From Thermoplasmatota archaeon (GTDB lineage Archaea > Thermoplasmatota > Penumbrarchaeia > Penumbrarchaeales > Penumbrarchaeaceae), in assembly GCA_029762535.1 (NCBI GenBank), contig JARVGK010000003.1:1-64000 (forward strand): 64,000 nt of DNA. The letters are read 5' to 3'. A model generated the notes under the pieces. That model was not told the origin of the DNA and did not search any database. It was given only the letters and a program-made list of their open reading frames with translations. This document shows positions 28,016-34,082 of this stretch, in pieces (position 1 is the stretch's first letter; every line of letters begins with the position of its first letter). The position numbers were made by a program, and so were the translations under genes.

Positions 28016-29842
28016 TCAGGCGTAATAATATTCCCCTTTTGACCTCTGCTCCGAATCCAGCCTGGAGTCCTCCTTGTTGATCCGGGGCCTCTTGGTGTCC
28101 GGGTCCCTGCGGAAGGTCACGCCGACGTCCTTGAGGAACATGTTCATGCCGTCCCTTAAATGGAGCGGGCCGTGCGATGTACCCCATACCGAGGGCTCGC
28201 CCTGGAAGACCATGATCGTGTCTGATACCAGATCTATGAAATAGACGTCGTGATCGACTATGAGGGCGGACCTGCCCTGCTTCTCAATAACACGGCGTAT
28301 GATCTTCGCCACCTCCATCCTCTGATTGGCGTCCAGGTATGCTGAGGGTTCGTCCAAGAGGTACAGGTCGGCCTCCCTCGAGATTGCGACCGACACCGCC
28401 ACCCTCTGCTGCTCTCCTCCGGAGAGCTTCGACATTTCCTTGTCGTATAGCTGCTTTAACATCATGGGGCCCTCGATCTCTGCCTTGAAGAAGCCTGAAC
28501 CGAAAAGGGAGGAAAGCTCGGTCATCATATAGTCCCTGACCGACCCCTCGAAATCGTTCTTGATGTACTGTGGCTTGTACGAGATCTTGGTATCGAAATC
28601 GACCTTTCCGTTGTCGGGTGAGATCTCGCCGGCGAGCATCTTTACGAAAGTGCTCTTCCCGGTAGCGTTGGGACCGACGCAGCCGACGACCTCTCCTATG
28701 TGTATTATGCCGGCGTTCGACTTGAAGGTGAAGTTCGACATTTCCTTTTTCATGCTTGGGAATATCAGGAGCTCTCCCGATCTCCACTCGTCCCTGGGAG
28801 GGTGGTCTATGAACTCTATTTGTTTTGACCTGAACCTTATGTTCTCCTCCTTCATGTACCCGGACAGGAAGGTGTTTATGGCGTGCTTGGTCGTGATGGG
28901 TTTGGTCACGACGCCATAGGCTCCCGGTTCGCCGTACATGAGGCATATGTTGTCCGAGAGGAAATCGAGGATGGCGAGGTCGTGTTCGACCAGCATCACC
29001 TGCTTGCGCGAACCGAGCTCCTTAATCGTCCTTGAGATCCTTAGCCTCTGTCTTATATCGAGGTAGGAAGATGGTTCGTCGAAGAAGTAGAAGTCCGCAT
29101 CCTTCATGAGAGATGCCCCTATGGCGACCCTCTGAAGCTCCCCTCCGGAGATCTTGTCCAGCGTCCTGTTAAGGAACGGTCCGAGCTCCATGAGGTCCGC
29201 GATCTCCTCGACCCTTGAAGGATCGACCCTGGACAGCAGTTCCTTGACCGTCCCCTTGTAGGACCTTGGGATCGAGTCCACGTACTGAGGCTTCAATGCC
29301 ACCTTGAGCCGGCCCTTGGCTATGTTCTCGAAATGCTCGAAGAGCCCGGTACCCGCGAAGCGGTCCCGGACATCGTCCCAATCCTCTGGGGGCTTGAGAG
29401 CTTCGTCCTTGTCCAGCTGCTTTGAGCCAAAGGCCTTCGCCCTGTCCTCCTCGTCGTCTGTGATGCCGAAGTTCGGCATCTGGATCCCGCCAAGGACGTT
29501 CAAGACCGTTGTCTTTCCGATCCCGTTGGATCCCAGGAGACCTAGGATCGTCCCTTGCTGTGGATACGGGATCCTGAACAATCGGAATCCGTTTGTCCCG
29601 AACTGATGTATGAGGTCCTCGTCTAGTTCTGCAGGGAGGCCAATGATCCTCAGGGCGTCGAAGGGGCACTTGTGTGCGCAGATCCCGCATCCGACGCAGA
29701 GATCCTCATCGATGATGGGCTTGTTCTTCTCATCCCAGGAGAATATCTCATCCCCCATCCTGACCCGGGGGCAGAAGTTGTAGCACTCCTTGTTGCATTT
29801 CTTCGGCTGACACCTGTCATGTATAAGGGCTGCGATCCTCAT
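28016..29842 (-). CDS. abce1: ABCE1/Rli1 ribosome recycling ATPase
   Basis: A 608-residue protein with N-terminal Fe-S domain (RCQPKKCNKECYNFCP and CVGCGICAHKCPF, eight cysteines for two 4Fe-4S clusters). Two ABC domains follow, with Walker A GSNGIGKTT and GPNATGKST, signatures ISGGELQRVAIGASL and LSGGEQQRVAVSVAI, and Walker B FFDEPSSYLD and LLDEPSAYLD. The hinge region is intact and the length is normal. It splits ribosomes after termination with aRF1/Pelota and works in initiation. Essential in all archaea. It converges on the kinase-like gene, ending three bases from its stop. Confidence 0.98.
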   Translation of the reverse strand: MRIAALIHDRCQPKKCNKECYNFCPRVRMGDEIFSWDEKNKPIIDEDLCVGCGICAHKCPFDALRIIGLPAELDEDLIHQFGTNGFRLFRIPYPQQGTILGLLGSNGIGKTTVLNVLGGIQMPNFGITDDEEDRAKAFGSKQLDKDEALKPPEDWDDVRDRFAGTGLFEHFENIAKGRLKVALKPQYVDSIPRSYKGTVKELLSRVDPSRVEEIADLMELGPFLNRTLDKISGGELQRVAIGASLMKDADFYFFDEPSSYLDIRQRLRISRTIKELGSRKQVMLVEHDLAILDFLSDNICLMYGEPGAYGVVTKPITTKHAINTFLSGYMKEENIRFRSKQIEFIDHPPRDEWRSGELLIFPSMKKEMSNFTFKSNAGIIHIGEVVGCVGPNATGKSTFVKMLAGEISPDNGKVDFDTKISYKPQYIKNDFEGSVRDYMMTELSSLFGSGFFKAEIEGPMMLKQLYDKEMSKLSGGEQQRVAVSVAISREADLYLLDEPSAYLDANQRMEVAKIIRRVIEKQGRSALIVDHDVYFIDLVSDTIMVFQGEPSVWGTSHGPLHLRDGMNMFLKDVGVTFRRDPDTKRPRINKEDSRLDSEQRSKGEYYYA

Positions 29843-29900
29843 CGATATCGCTCAGACCATAAAATCGTGGTTATTAAATGTATTCGAATACCGTCACTGC

Positions 29901-29940
29901 ATAATGAGATCGACCATCATCTCCAGGGGGAGGATCCCGG
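29901..29940. repeat. Direct repeat copy 1 (copy of the aconitase-X gene 3' end)
   Basis: Matches 30494-30533 at 36 of 40 positions. Read on the minus strand it encodes Pro-Gly-Ile-Leu-Pro-Leu-Glu-Met-Met-Val-Asp-Leu-Ile-Met-Gln then TGA, nearly the same C-terminus as the aconitase-X protein. It lies just downstream of hicA, so the HicBA pair sits between two copies of this gene end. Confidence 0.85.
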
Positions 29941-29966
29941 GTAGATCTGATGAAGTTCATGCTGTA

Positions 29967-30200
29967 TTATGATTTCAAGAACAATTTGATGATCTCATCC
30001 TTATCTATCCCGGCTTGACGTAGTATTTCAGTGAGAGTTCCTTTTGGTAGGTCCTTTTTATGAAATGGCACAACGACCCTGTTACCATTTTTCGGGTTGT
30101 AGTAAAGGTGATGACCACCCTTGATCCTTTCGAGAACGAACCCTTTCTTCTTAAGGATCTTGATGATCTCATCTGGATCAAGAACAGGTAGTTTGGGCAT
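29967..30200 (-). CDS. hicA: HicA-type mRNA interferase toxin
   Basis: A 77-residue protein with the HicA double-stranded-RNA-binding-like fold. The N-terminal DEIIKILKKKGFVLERIKGGHHLYYNP includes the conserved G-G/S-H with catalytic His, followed by VVVPFHKKDLPKGTLTEILRQAGI. HicA toxins cleave mRNA independently of the ribosome and are neutralised by HicB. The start overlaps the end of hicB by 23 bases, so the order is antitoxin first. The pair is flanked by 40-bp direct repeats derived from the aconitase-X gene end, suggesting acquisition by insertion. Confidence 0.92.
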   Translation of the reverse strand: MPKLPVLDPDEIIKILKKKGFVLERIKGGHHLYYNPKNGNRVVVPFHKKDLPKGTLTEILRQAGIDKDEIIKLFLKS

Positions 30201-30426
30201 GGGCTTTCACTGTCAAGGTGTATTCGAATGTTCTTTCTTCAGTTGGGATATCCTCTCCATGTGCGATCATGCTTTCGAGGTAGAGCTCTATCGCCTCTTT
30301 CGCAAACTCTATAGCCTCATCGATCGTATCGCCGAAGGTAATACAACCGGGAAGAGAGGGTACAATTACCGTAAACCCTCCTTCGGGTTCCTCCCTGAGA
30401 AGTATCCTATAGTTTCTTGCTTCCAT
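30178..30426 (-). CDS. hicB: HicB-type antitoxin
   Basis: An 82-residue protein with the partial RNase H fold of HicB: RILLREEPEGGFTVIVPSLPGCITFGDTIDEAIEFAKEAIELYLE. The P-x-LPGC-x-(T/S)-x-GDT motif is diagnostic. It has no added ribbon-helix-helix or HTH domain, so any DNA binding would need another protein or its short C-terminal tail. It is expected to bind and block the HicA protein encoded immediately downstream. Confidence 0.9.
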   Translation of the reverse strand: MEARNYRILLREEPEGGFTVIVPSLPGCITFGDTIDEAIEFAKEAIELYLESMIAHGEDIPTEERTFEYTLTVKAHAQTTCS

Positions 30427-30486
30427 GTAGAAGGATAGTCTGTTTCAAAGTATTATTTATTTCCATGCCATAAGGAAGCGGTCGGA

Positions 30487-31707
30487 TCAACCCATAACGA
30501 GATCGACCATCATCTCAAGAGGGAGTATCCCGGCCGGTATGCGGGGGAGCTTGGGAATGTAATGGGCCGCTTTGCCCGAGTCCGTTCCCACCTTACTCAT
30601 TCCCATCGATCCCAGCGGAGTGACGACCATGCAGGTGTCGTTGTATATCTCGACCCCTGAGCGCTCGATGTCATCAAGGATACCGGGATCCACAAGGGAT
30701 CTCGCCTCCCTCGACGTGAAGACCAGAAGCCTCTTGCCGTCCCGGACCCTCCTCTCACCTATGGCCTTCGCCAACCTGATGAAATCCTCGGGTCCGAACT
30801 GAGGGCAACCGAGAACGAACCCGTCTGCATCGGATAGGTCCTCGGGATAGATGTCGTCCTTGGCCCTTTCAAGGTCGGATATGTCCAGGTCCACTATCTC
30901 ACGGATGCGGTCCTCGGAATAGGCCATGTCCACCAGCTTCATCTCGGGGGTGATCCCCTCAACATGGTAAATGGCGTGCCCTCCCTTGGCGGCCATTGCG
31001 GCCCCCAGGTGTTTCATATCGGGTTTTGAGGAGTCATTCTTCAGTCCTTTGATGTAGCATACATCGGAGTTGTAATTGACGCCAAGGTACGCTCCAAGGA
31101 GATCGTAGTGGATATGGTCCATGTCGCCTTTCACATTGACCTCCAGGGTTGGGATCCGGTTCTCATCAAGATGCATCCCCCAGTTCGGGGTCTTCCCGAT
31201 GATGGCCGAGGCCAACGAGGAGATGCCTCCTTCCCTGTTGGTCCTGGCCCCCACCATGGAGTTGGCGTAGATGACGGCGTTGGACTCCCCCCAGGCGAGA
31301 TGGTCCCCGAAGGAGATCGGCTCCACCGCCCCGGGGATCTCGTAAGGGATGCAGGAGCAGTTGATGGTGATGCCCAGCTCCCTGAAGAGGAAGATGATCT
31401 CGATCTGCTTGGATGCGAACCCCTCTGGGATACCCATCTCCTTCCAGCGCTCAAGGTCCATCCCGGCTGGGTTGAGGCTCGAGGGGATCGAAGCCTTACC
31501 CCCGCCCTTGACAATGTCGCGAAGGAACATCAAAAGCGCCTCCCCGGCCGTTAGATAGGAGACACCCGATACGTGGGCGGAACGGATCGGTACTAGCCTG
31601 TCCGCCTCCTGAAGCTCCCCGTAATTGACGAGGATCCCCATGGCCTTGGTCCTTGCATGGGAGGGATCCCCCTGGAGGATCCCCTCCTCTTCCCTGGTCA
31701 GGTCCAT
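30487..31707 (-). CDS. Aconitase X catalytic domain; phosphomevalonate dehydratase large subunit
   Basis: A 406-residue DUF521/AcnX large subunit. Candidate Fe-S cysteines lie in ITINCSCIPY, VLGCPQFG and NDTCMVVTP; GGISSLASAIIGKTPNWG and MSKVGTDSGKAAHYIP are conserved family segments. In archaea the two-part AcnX enzyme dehydrates mevalonate-5-phosphate in the modified mevalonate pathway for isoprenoid lipids. The small (DUF126) subunit is not in the window. A TATA element TATTTTAAAAC at 31727-31737, about 25 bases before the ATG, suggests a leaderless transcript. Its last 14 codons are duplicated beyond the HicBA genes. Confidence 0.9.
   Translation of the reverse strand: MDLTREEEGILQGDPSHARTKAMGILVNYGELQEADRLVPIRSAHVSGVSYLTAGEALLMFLRDIVKGGGKASIPSSLNPAGMDLERWKEMGIPEGFASKQIEIIFLFRELGITINCSCIPYEIPGAVEPISFGDHLAWGESNAVIYANSMVGARTNREGGISSLASAIIGKTPNWGMHLDENRIPTLEVNVKGDMDHIHYDLLGAYLGVNYNSDVCYIKGLKNDSSKPDMKHLGAAMAAKGGHAIYHVEGITPEMKLVDMAYSEDRIREIVDLDISDLERAKDDIYPEDLSDADGFVLGCPQFGPEDFIRLAKAIGERRVRDGKRLLVFTSREARSLVDPGILDDIERSGVEIYNDTCMVVTPLGSMGMSKVGTDSGKAAHYIPKLPRIPAGILPLEMMVDLVMG
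30494..30533. repeat. Direct repeat copy 2 (within the aconitase-X 3' end)
   Basis: The in-gene partner of the repeat at 29901-29940 (four mismatches in 40 bp). Together the copies bracket hicBA, about 590 bp apart. Confidence 0.85.
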
Positions 31708-31726
31708 GGATGGAGTATGATGGGAG

Positions 31727-31737
31727 TATTTTAAAAC
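31727..31737 (-). promoter_or_regulatory. TATA box for aconitase-X gene, leaderless arrangement
   Basis: TATTTTAAAAC is centred about 25 bases upstream of the ATG at 31707, with no ribosome-binding site between. This is the layout of archaeal leaderless transcripts. Confidence 0.5.
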
Positions 31738-31765
31738 CTTGTCCCCGGGAATATTTTGGAATAAG

Positions 31766-31907
31766 GCGGACCCATGGGGATTCGATGCTTAGAAAATCCC
31801 TACGGATTTTCTGCATCTTGGGATCTCGAATTAAAGGAATGATGCTTTTGATCCCAAGAACCAAGGTTCGAATCCAAATGTACATTGTTCTTGAAAATAA
31901 TTAGAAA
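31766..31907 (-). repeat. tRNA-Arg-derived unit L1: 3' tRNA end with structured T-loop insert
   Basis: A 142-bp unit whose first 20 bases (31766-31785) equal the 3' end of the tRNA-Arg gene. On the minus strand it reads GAACCTTGGTTC hairpin, a stem TCTTGGGATC/GATCCCAAGA (31816-31825, 31850-31859) with a 24-base loop, a 9-bp hairpin AGAAAATCC/GGATTTTCT (31791-31799, 31804-31812), then the tRNA T-loop half, T-stem and acceptor strand. The tRNA 5' half is missing, so it cannot be a normal tRNA. Confidence 0.85.
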
Positions 31908-32049
31908 GCGGACCCATGGGGATTCGACTGTGAAAAATCCTTCGGATTTTCCACGTCTGGGATTCTTTAATCGATATGATATTGTTGTTGAATCCCAGAA
32001 CCCAAGGGTTCGAATCCAAATGTACAATGCTCCCGAAAATAATTAGAAA
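31908..32049 (-). repeat. tRNA-Arg-derived unit L2: 3' tRNA end with structured T-loop insert
   Basis: Second 142-bp unit, tandem with L1. The stems are kept while their bases change together: TCTGGGATTC/GAATCCCAGA (31956-31965, 31990-31999) replaces the L1 stem, again with a 24-base loop. The short hairpin is AAAATCC/GGATTTT (31934-31940, 31944-31950). Co-variation between L1 and L2 supports selection on, or copying of, an RNA or single-strand DNA fold. The unit ends exactly where the intact tRNA gene begins. Confidence 0.85.
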
Positions 32050-32050
32050 G

Positions 32051-32124
32051 CGGACCCATGGGGATTCGAACCCCACCCCCCGGCTCCGAAGGCCGGAAGA
32101 CTATCCTGGCTATCCTATGGGCCC
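32051..32124 (-). tRNA. tRNA-Arg (anticodon UCG)
   Basis: A 74-base tRNA including the discriminator G. The acceptor GGGCCCA pairs with TGGGTCC (one G-T), the anticodon stem is CCGGC/GCCGG with loop CTTCGGA (anticodon TCG, reads CGA), and the T-arm is TGGGG-TTCGAAT-CCCCA. The D-arm (GGATAGCCAGGATAGTC) is irregular but of a type seen in archaeal tRNA-Arg. No CCA is encoded and there is no intron. It sits in the middle of an array of partial copies, all on the same strand, and is the only complete one. Confidence 0.92.
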
Positions 32125-32299
32125 GATGATTGGGTTATGGCCCTGTAGGGTCATAACCCTATTTTAATCGATTCATAAGCGGATCCCCAGGATATGTGTT
32201 ACTCCCGAAGGGATCGGGGGTGGGGAAAAAAGTCTCTGTGGTTGGATTCTTTCGGGGGAAGAATCCACCGGAAGACTATCCTGGCTATCCTATGGGCCC
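32125..32299 (-). repeat. tRNA-Arg-derived unit R1: 29-nt 5' half copy with hairpins
   Basis: The plus-strand segment 32271-32299 is an exact copy of the first 29 bases of the tRNA-Arg gene (32096-32124). On the minus strand the copy is followed by a 9-bp hairpin TGGATTCTT/AAGAATCCA in place of the anticodon arm, then a C-rich stretch. The end next to the real tRNA (32125-32176) holds a GGGTTATG...CATAACCC hairpin. This sequence is repeated at 32630-32680. Confidence 0.8.
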
Positions 32300-32463
32300 A
32301 TATTGGTTTGTAGTCCGAATGTAATGAGGACTATAAACCTTTATATGGTGATCCTTAGGCTGGATAGGCGGATCAAGCCATATTCGGGGTGGGGGAAAAG
32401 CCTCTGTACGGAGGCCGGATCGGGGATCCGGCCTGAAGACTATCCTGGCTATCCTATGGGTCC
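32300..32463 (-). repeat. tRNA-Arg-derived unit R2: 5' half copy with hairpins
   Basis: 32435-32463 copies the tRNA 5' half with one change. A perfect AGGCCGGATC/GATCCGGCCT hairpin (three-base loop) replaces the anticodon arm, followed by a C-rich segment shared with R3. Its left end forms a GGTTTATAGTCC/GGACTACAAACC hairpin just before the R1 tRNA copy. Confidence 0.8.
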
Positions 32464-32629
32464 ATGAACTATTGGATGGCCAAAGGCCGGCCAATAGTTC
32501 TATTTTTCGGACCCATAGACGATGGGGGATAGGCGGATCTAGCCGAGTTCGGGGTGGGGGAAAGAGTCTGTGTACGGAGGCCGGATCGGGGATCCGGCCT
32601 GAAGACTATCCTGGCTATCCTATGGGCCC
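32464..32629 (-). repeat. tRNA-Arg-derived unit R3: 121-nt tRNA-like folded unit
   Basis: 32601-32629 is an exact 29-nt copy of the tRNA 5' half. Unlike R1 and R2, this unit keeps a partner for the acceptor strand: GGGCCCATAG pairs with CTATGGGTCC (32509-32518), closing a 121-nt RNA from 32629 to 32509. Inside are the AGGCCGGATC/GATCCGGCCT hairpin and a GGATAG/CTATCC pairing. It could be a structured non-coding RNA derived from tRNA or a relic. The left end has a GAACTATTGG/CCAATAGTTC hairpin. Confidence 0.75.
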
Positions 32630-32680
32630 GATGATTGGGTTATGGCCCGTAGGGATATAACCCAATTTCAATCAATTCAT
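32630..32680 (-). repeat. Copy of the tRNA-Arg upstream flank
   Basis: This segment matches 32125-32176, the upstream flank of the real tRNA gene, over about 50 bp with a few changes, including the inverted TTGGGTTAT/ATAACCCAA arms. It shows the R array arose by duplication of tRNA plus its upstream region. It abuts the end of the wHTH gene. Confidence 0.75.
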
Positions 32681-33081
32681 CTACCGCTTATACGGTACCA
32701 TGCGGGAAGCCCGATGTACCTGTAATGGTCCTCGATCTGCCTGGAATATATGGAGGCATAGAAGCGGTTGAAATCGGCGACATGAAGCAGTCCCTTCTTC
32801 GTGGGAACGACCTTGTAGGACCTCTCGTCCCTATCGACCGATATGTAGCCCTCACCCTCCAGATGCGAGAGCACCCTCTCCGTCATGTTGTGGTTTGACC
32901 TTATATGATGCATTATCTCCGATTTGGAAAGCCCGTCGATCCCTCCAGAAAGAAGCTGTTCGATCTTCGATCCGAGATCTTTCTGCTGGAGATCGATGCC
33001 CATCGCTGAGGCTAGAAGGTTCAACACGATGCAGGAATACAGGTTGATGTCCTTGTAGCTCTTTCCTTCCAAACCGCACAC
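32677..33081 (-). CDS. Winged-helix DNA-binding protein
   Basis: A protein of about 134 residues. LSKSEIMHHIRSNHNMTERVLSHLEGEGYISVDRDERSYKVVPTKKGLLHV (about 50-100) is a winged helix with recognition helix and wing, as in archaeal PadR/HTH_45-like regulators. The first 45 residues contain DINLYSCIVLNLLASAMGI, a possible dimer helix. It follows the membrane-protein gene after five bases, so the two form an operon. The start is uncertain: GTG at 33081, or TTG at 33072 which has GAGGTG at better spacing. A 16-bp palindrome upstream of the operon is a candidate binding site. Confidence 0.7.
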   Translation of the reverse strand: MCGLEGKSYKDINLYSCIVLNLLASAMGIDLQQKDLGSKIEQLLSGGIDGLSKSEIMHHIRSNHNMTERVLSHLEGEGYISVDRDERSYKVVPTKKGLLHVADFNRFYASIYSRQIEDHYRYIGLPAWYRISGR

Positions 33082-33086
33082 ACCTC

Positions 33087-33932
33087 TCAGGGCAGCACTT
33101 TCGGGAGCTCTGGGACATACGGTATGAACTCGTATCTCCCGTTCGGAAGTTCCACGACGACCTGAACGTTCATCCGCTTCTCCTTCTTTGCCTTAAGGTA
33201 TATCCTACCCTCGACAAGTTTGTCATACAATTTCTCGTCGATCCCGTTGAACGACCCTCCCGCCTTGTAAAGCAGACATACCCTGCCCGGGTATATCTTC
33301 GATCTCGATGTGATATCCTCCAGGTCACTTATGATGGCCTTGAGGTCCTCTGAACTGGGGGATCTCCTGTACTCTCGTATGAAGATGGAGTATCCCGGAT
33401 ACCCGATCCTGAACAGCTTGGAGAAGAACGATGCCTTGTTGAGGATGAAAGCGCTGAAATGATGCCTCTTTCCCGACTTGCCCACGGCATACGAGTCCTT
33501 CCTGATGATCTCCGGCCTTCTGCTGATCATCCTCTTGAAGGTGAGATTGTTCTTCTTCAGATAGTTGAGGAACCGCTCCGTCATGTTCTTGCCTTTCGGT
33601 ATGGAATGTCCAGGGGGCCCCTCCCTCATGGCCTTGATGGCCGAATACCTGAAAGCGGCCGTCTTGAGAAAACGCCTCAAATGGGTGAGAAGCCGTGCGG
33701 TTATGATCCCGGTCACGAGAAGGGAGAGAAGTATCAGCACGAGGAACCAGTTGCCACTGGATAGCGTTGCAAGGAACAGCAGCAGGTAAAGTACAACTGA
33801 GAACCATACGAAATATAGCGCGAACTTTGATAGGAACAGTATCCTATCCGAGTTGTCGATTATCTCCTCGGCCAGGTTGAACGTCCCTGATATGGGGTCC
33901 TCGACCCCTCTGTATAGCTGCCATCGCTTCAT
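33087..33932 (-). CDS. Two-helix membrane protein, first gene of wHTH operon
   Basis: A 281-residue protein not assigned to a family. Two hydrophobic helices (about 35-53 and 61-80) are followed by a basic cytoplasmic region of about 195 residues (KNMTERFLNYLKKNNLTFKRM..., then an alpha/beta domain with VCLLYKAGGSF and QVVVELPNGRYEF). Gene order suggests it senses something at the membrane and acts with the wHTH protein. That is inference; no enzyme motif is visible. Confidence 0.65.
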   Translation of the reverse strand: MKRWQLYRGVEDPISGTFNLAEEIIDNSDRILFLSKFALYFVWFSVVLYLLLFLATLSSGNWFLVLILLSLLVTGIITARLLTHLRRFLKTAAFRYSAIKAMREGPPGHSIPKGKNMTERFLNYLKKNNLTFKRMISRRPEIIRKDSYAVGKSGKRHHFSAFILNKASFFSKLFRIGYPGYSIFIREYRRSPSSEDLKAIISDLEDITSRSKIYPGRVCLLYKAGGSFNGIDEKLYDKLVEGRIYLKAKKEKRMNVQVVVELPNGRYEFIPYVPELPKVLP

Positions 33933-34000
33933 TTCAAATCACCCAAGAGATCCTTTTCTGTGCTCTCTCGGCCCTCATCGTATTTAAACCCGTATGAAAC

Positions 34001-34016
34001 AAAGTTACGTAACTTT
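34001..34016. promoter_or_regulatory. Perfect 16-bp palindrome between divergent promoters
   Basis: AAAGTTACGTAACTTT is self-complementary. It lies between a minus-strand TATA (TTTAAATA, about 33981-33988) of the membrane/wHTH operon and a plus-strand TATA (TTATATATG, about 34041-34049) of the Ca-binding surface protein gene. The location suits an operator, perhaps for the wHTH protein in the minus operon. Confidence 0.55.
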
Positions 34017-34082
34017 CTGTTAGAACAAGCTTTCGTTCCCTTATATATGATTTTTCGTGCCTCTTCCCTGTGGTGATAAGAC

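Noticed and set aside
31766..32049. Simple integrase attachment scars at the tRNA-Arg 3' end
   Set aside because: The 20-base 3' end repeats would suit att sites, but this does not explain the structured inserts, the exact 142-bp unit length or the 5' halves on the other side, and no integrase gene is nearby.
31831..32076. Short open frames across the tRNA-Arg units
   Set aside because: They translate tRNA-derived repeats and share peptide pieces only because the DNA repeats; no ribosome site or family match.
32509..32629. 5S rRNA candidate (CCCCACCCCGAACTCGG inside a 121-nt closed unit)
   Set aside because: Length and motif recall 5S rRNA, but the motif lies too far from the 5' end (about base 70) and the first 29 bases are tRNA-Arg; the helices do not fit the 5S fold.
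31766..32629. CRISPR array
   Set aside because: Repeats are long, tRNA-derived and unequal on the two sides, spacers are themselves repeated, and no cas gene is present.
31766..32629. Trans-spliced (split) tRNA-Arg halves
   Set aside because: The 5' halves stop in the anticodon stem and the 3' halves begin in the T-loop, so they cannot join to a full tRNA; an intact tRNA is present.
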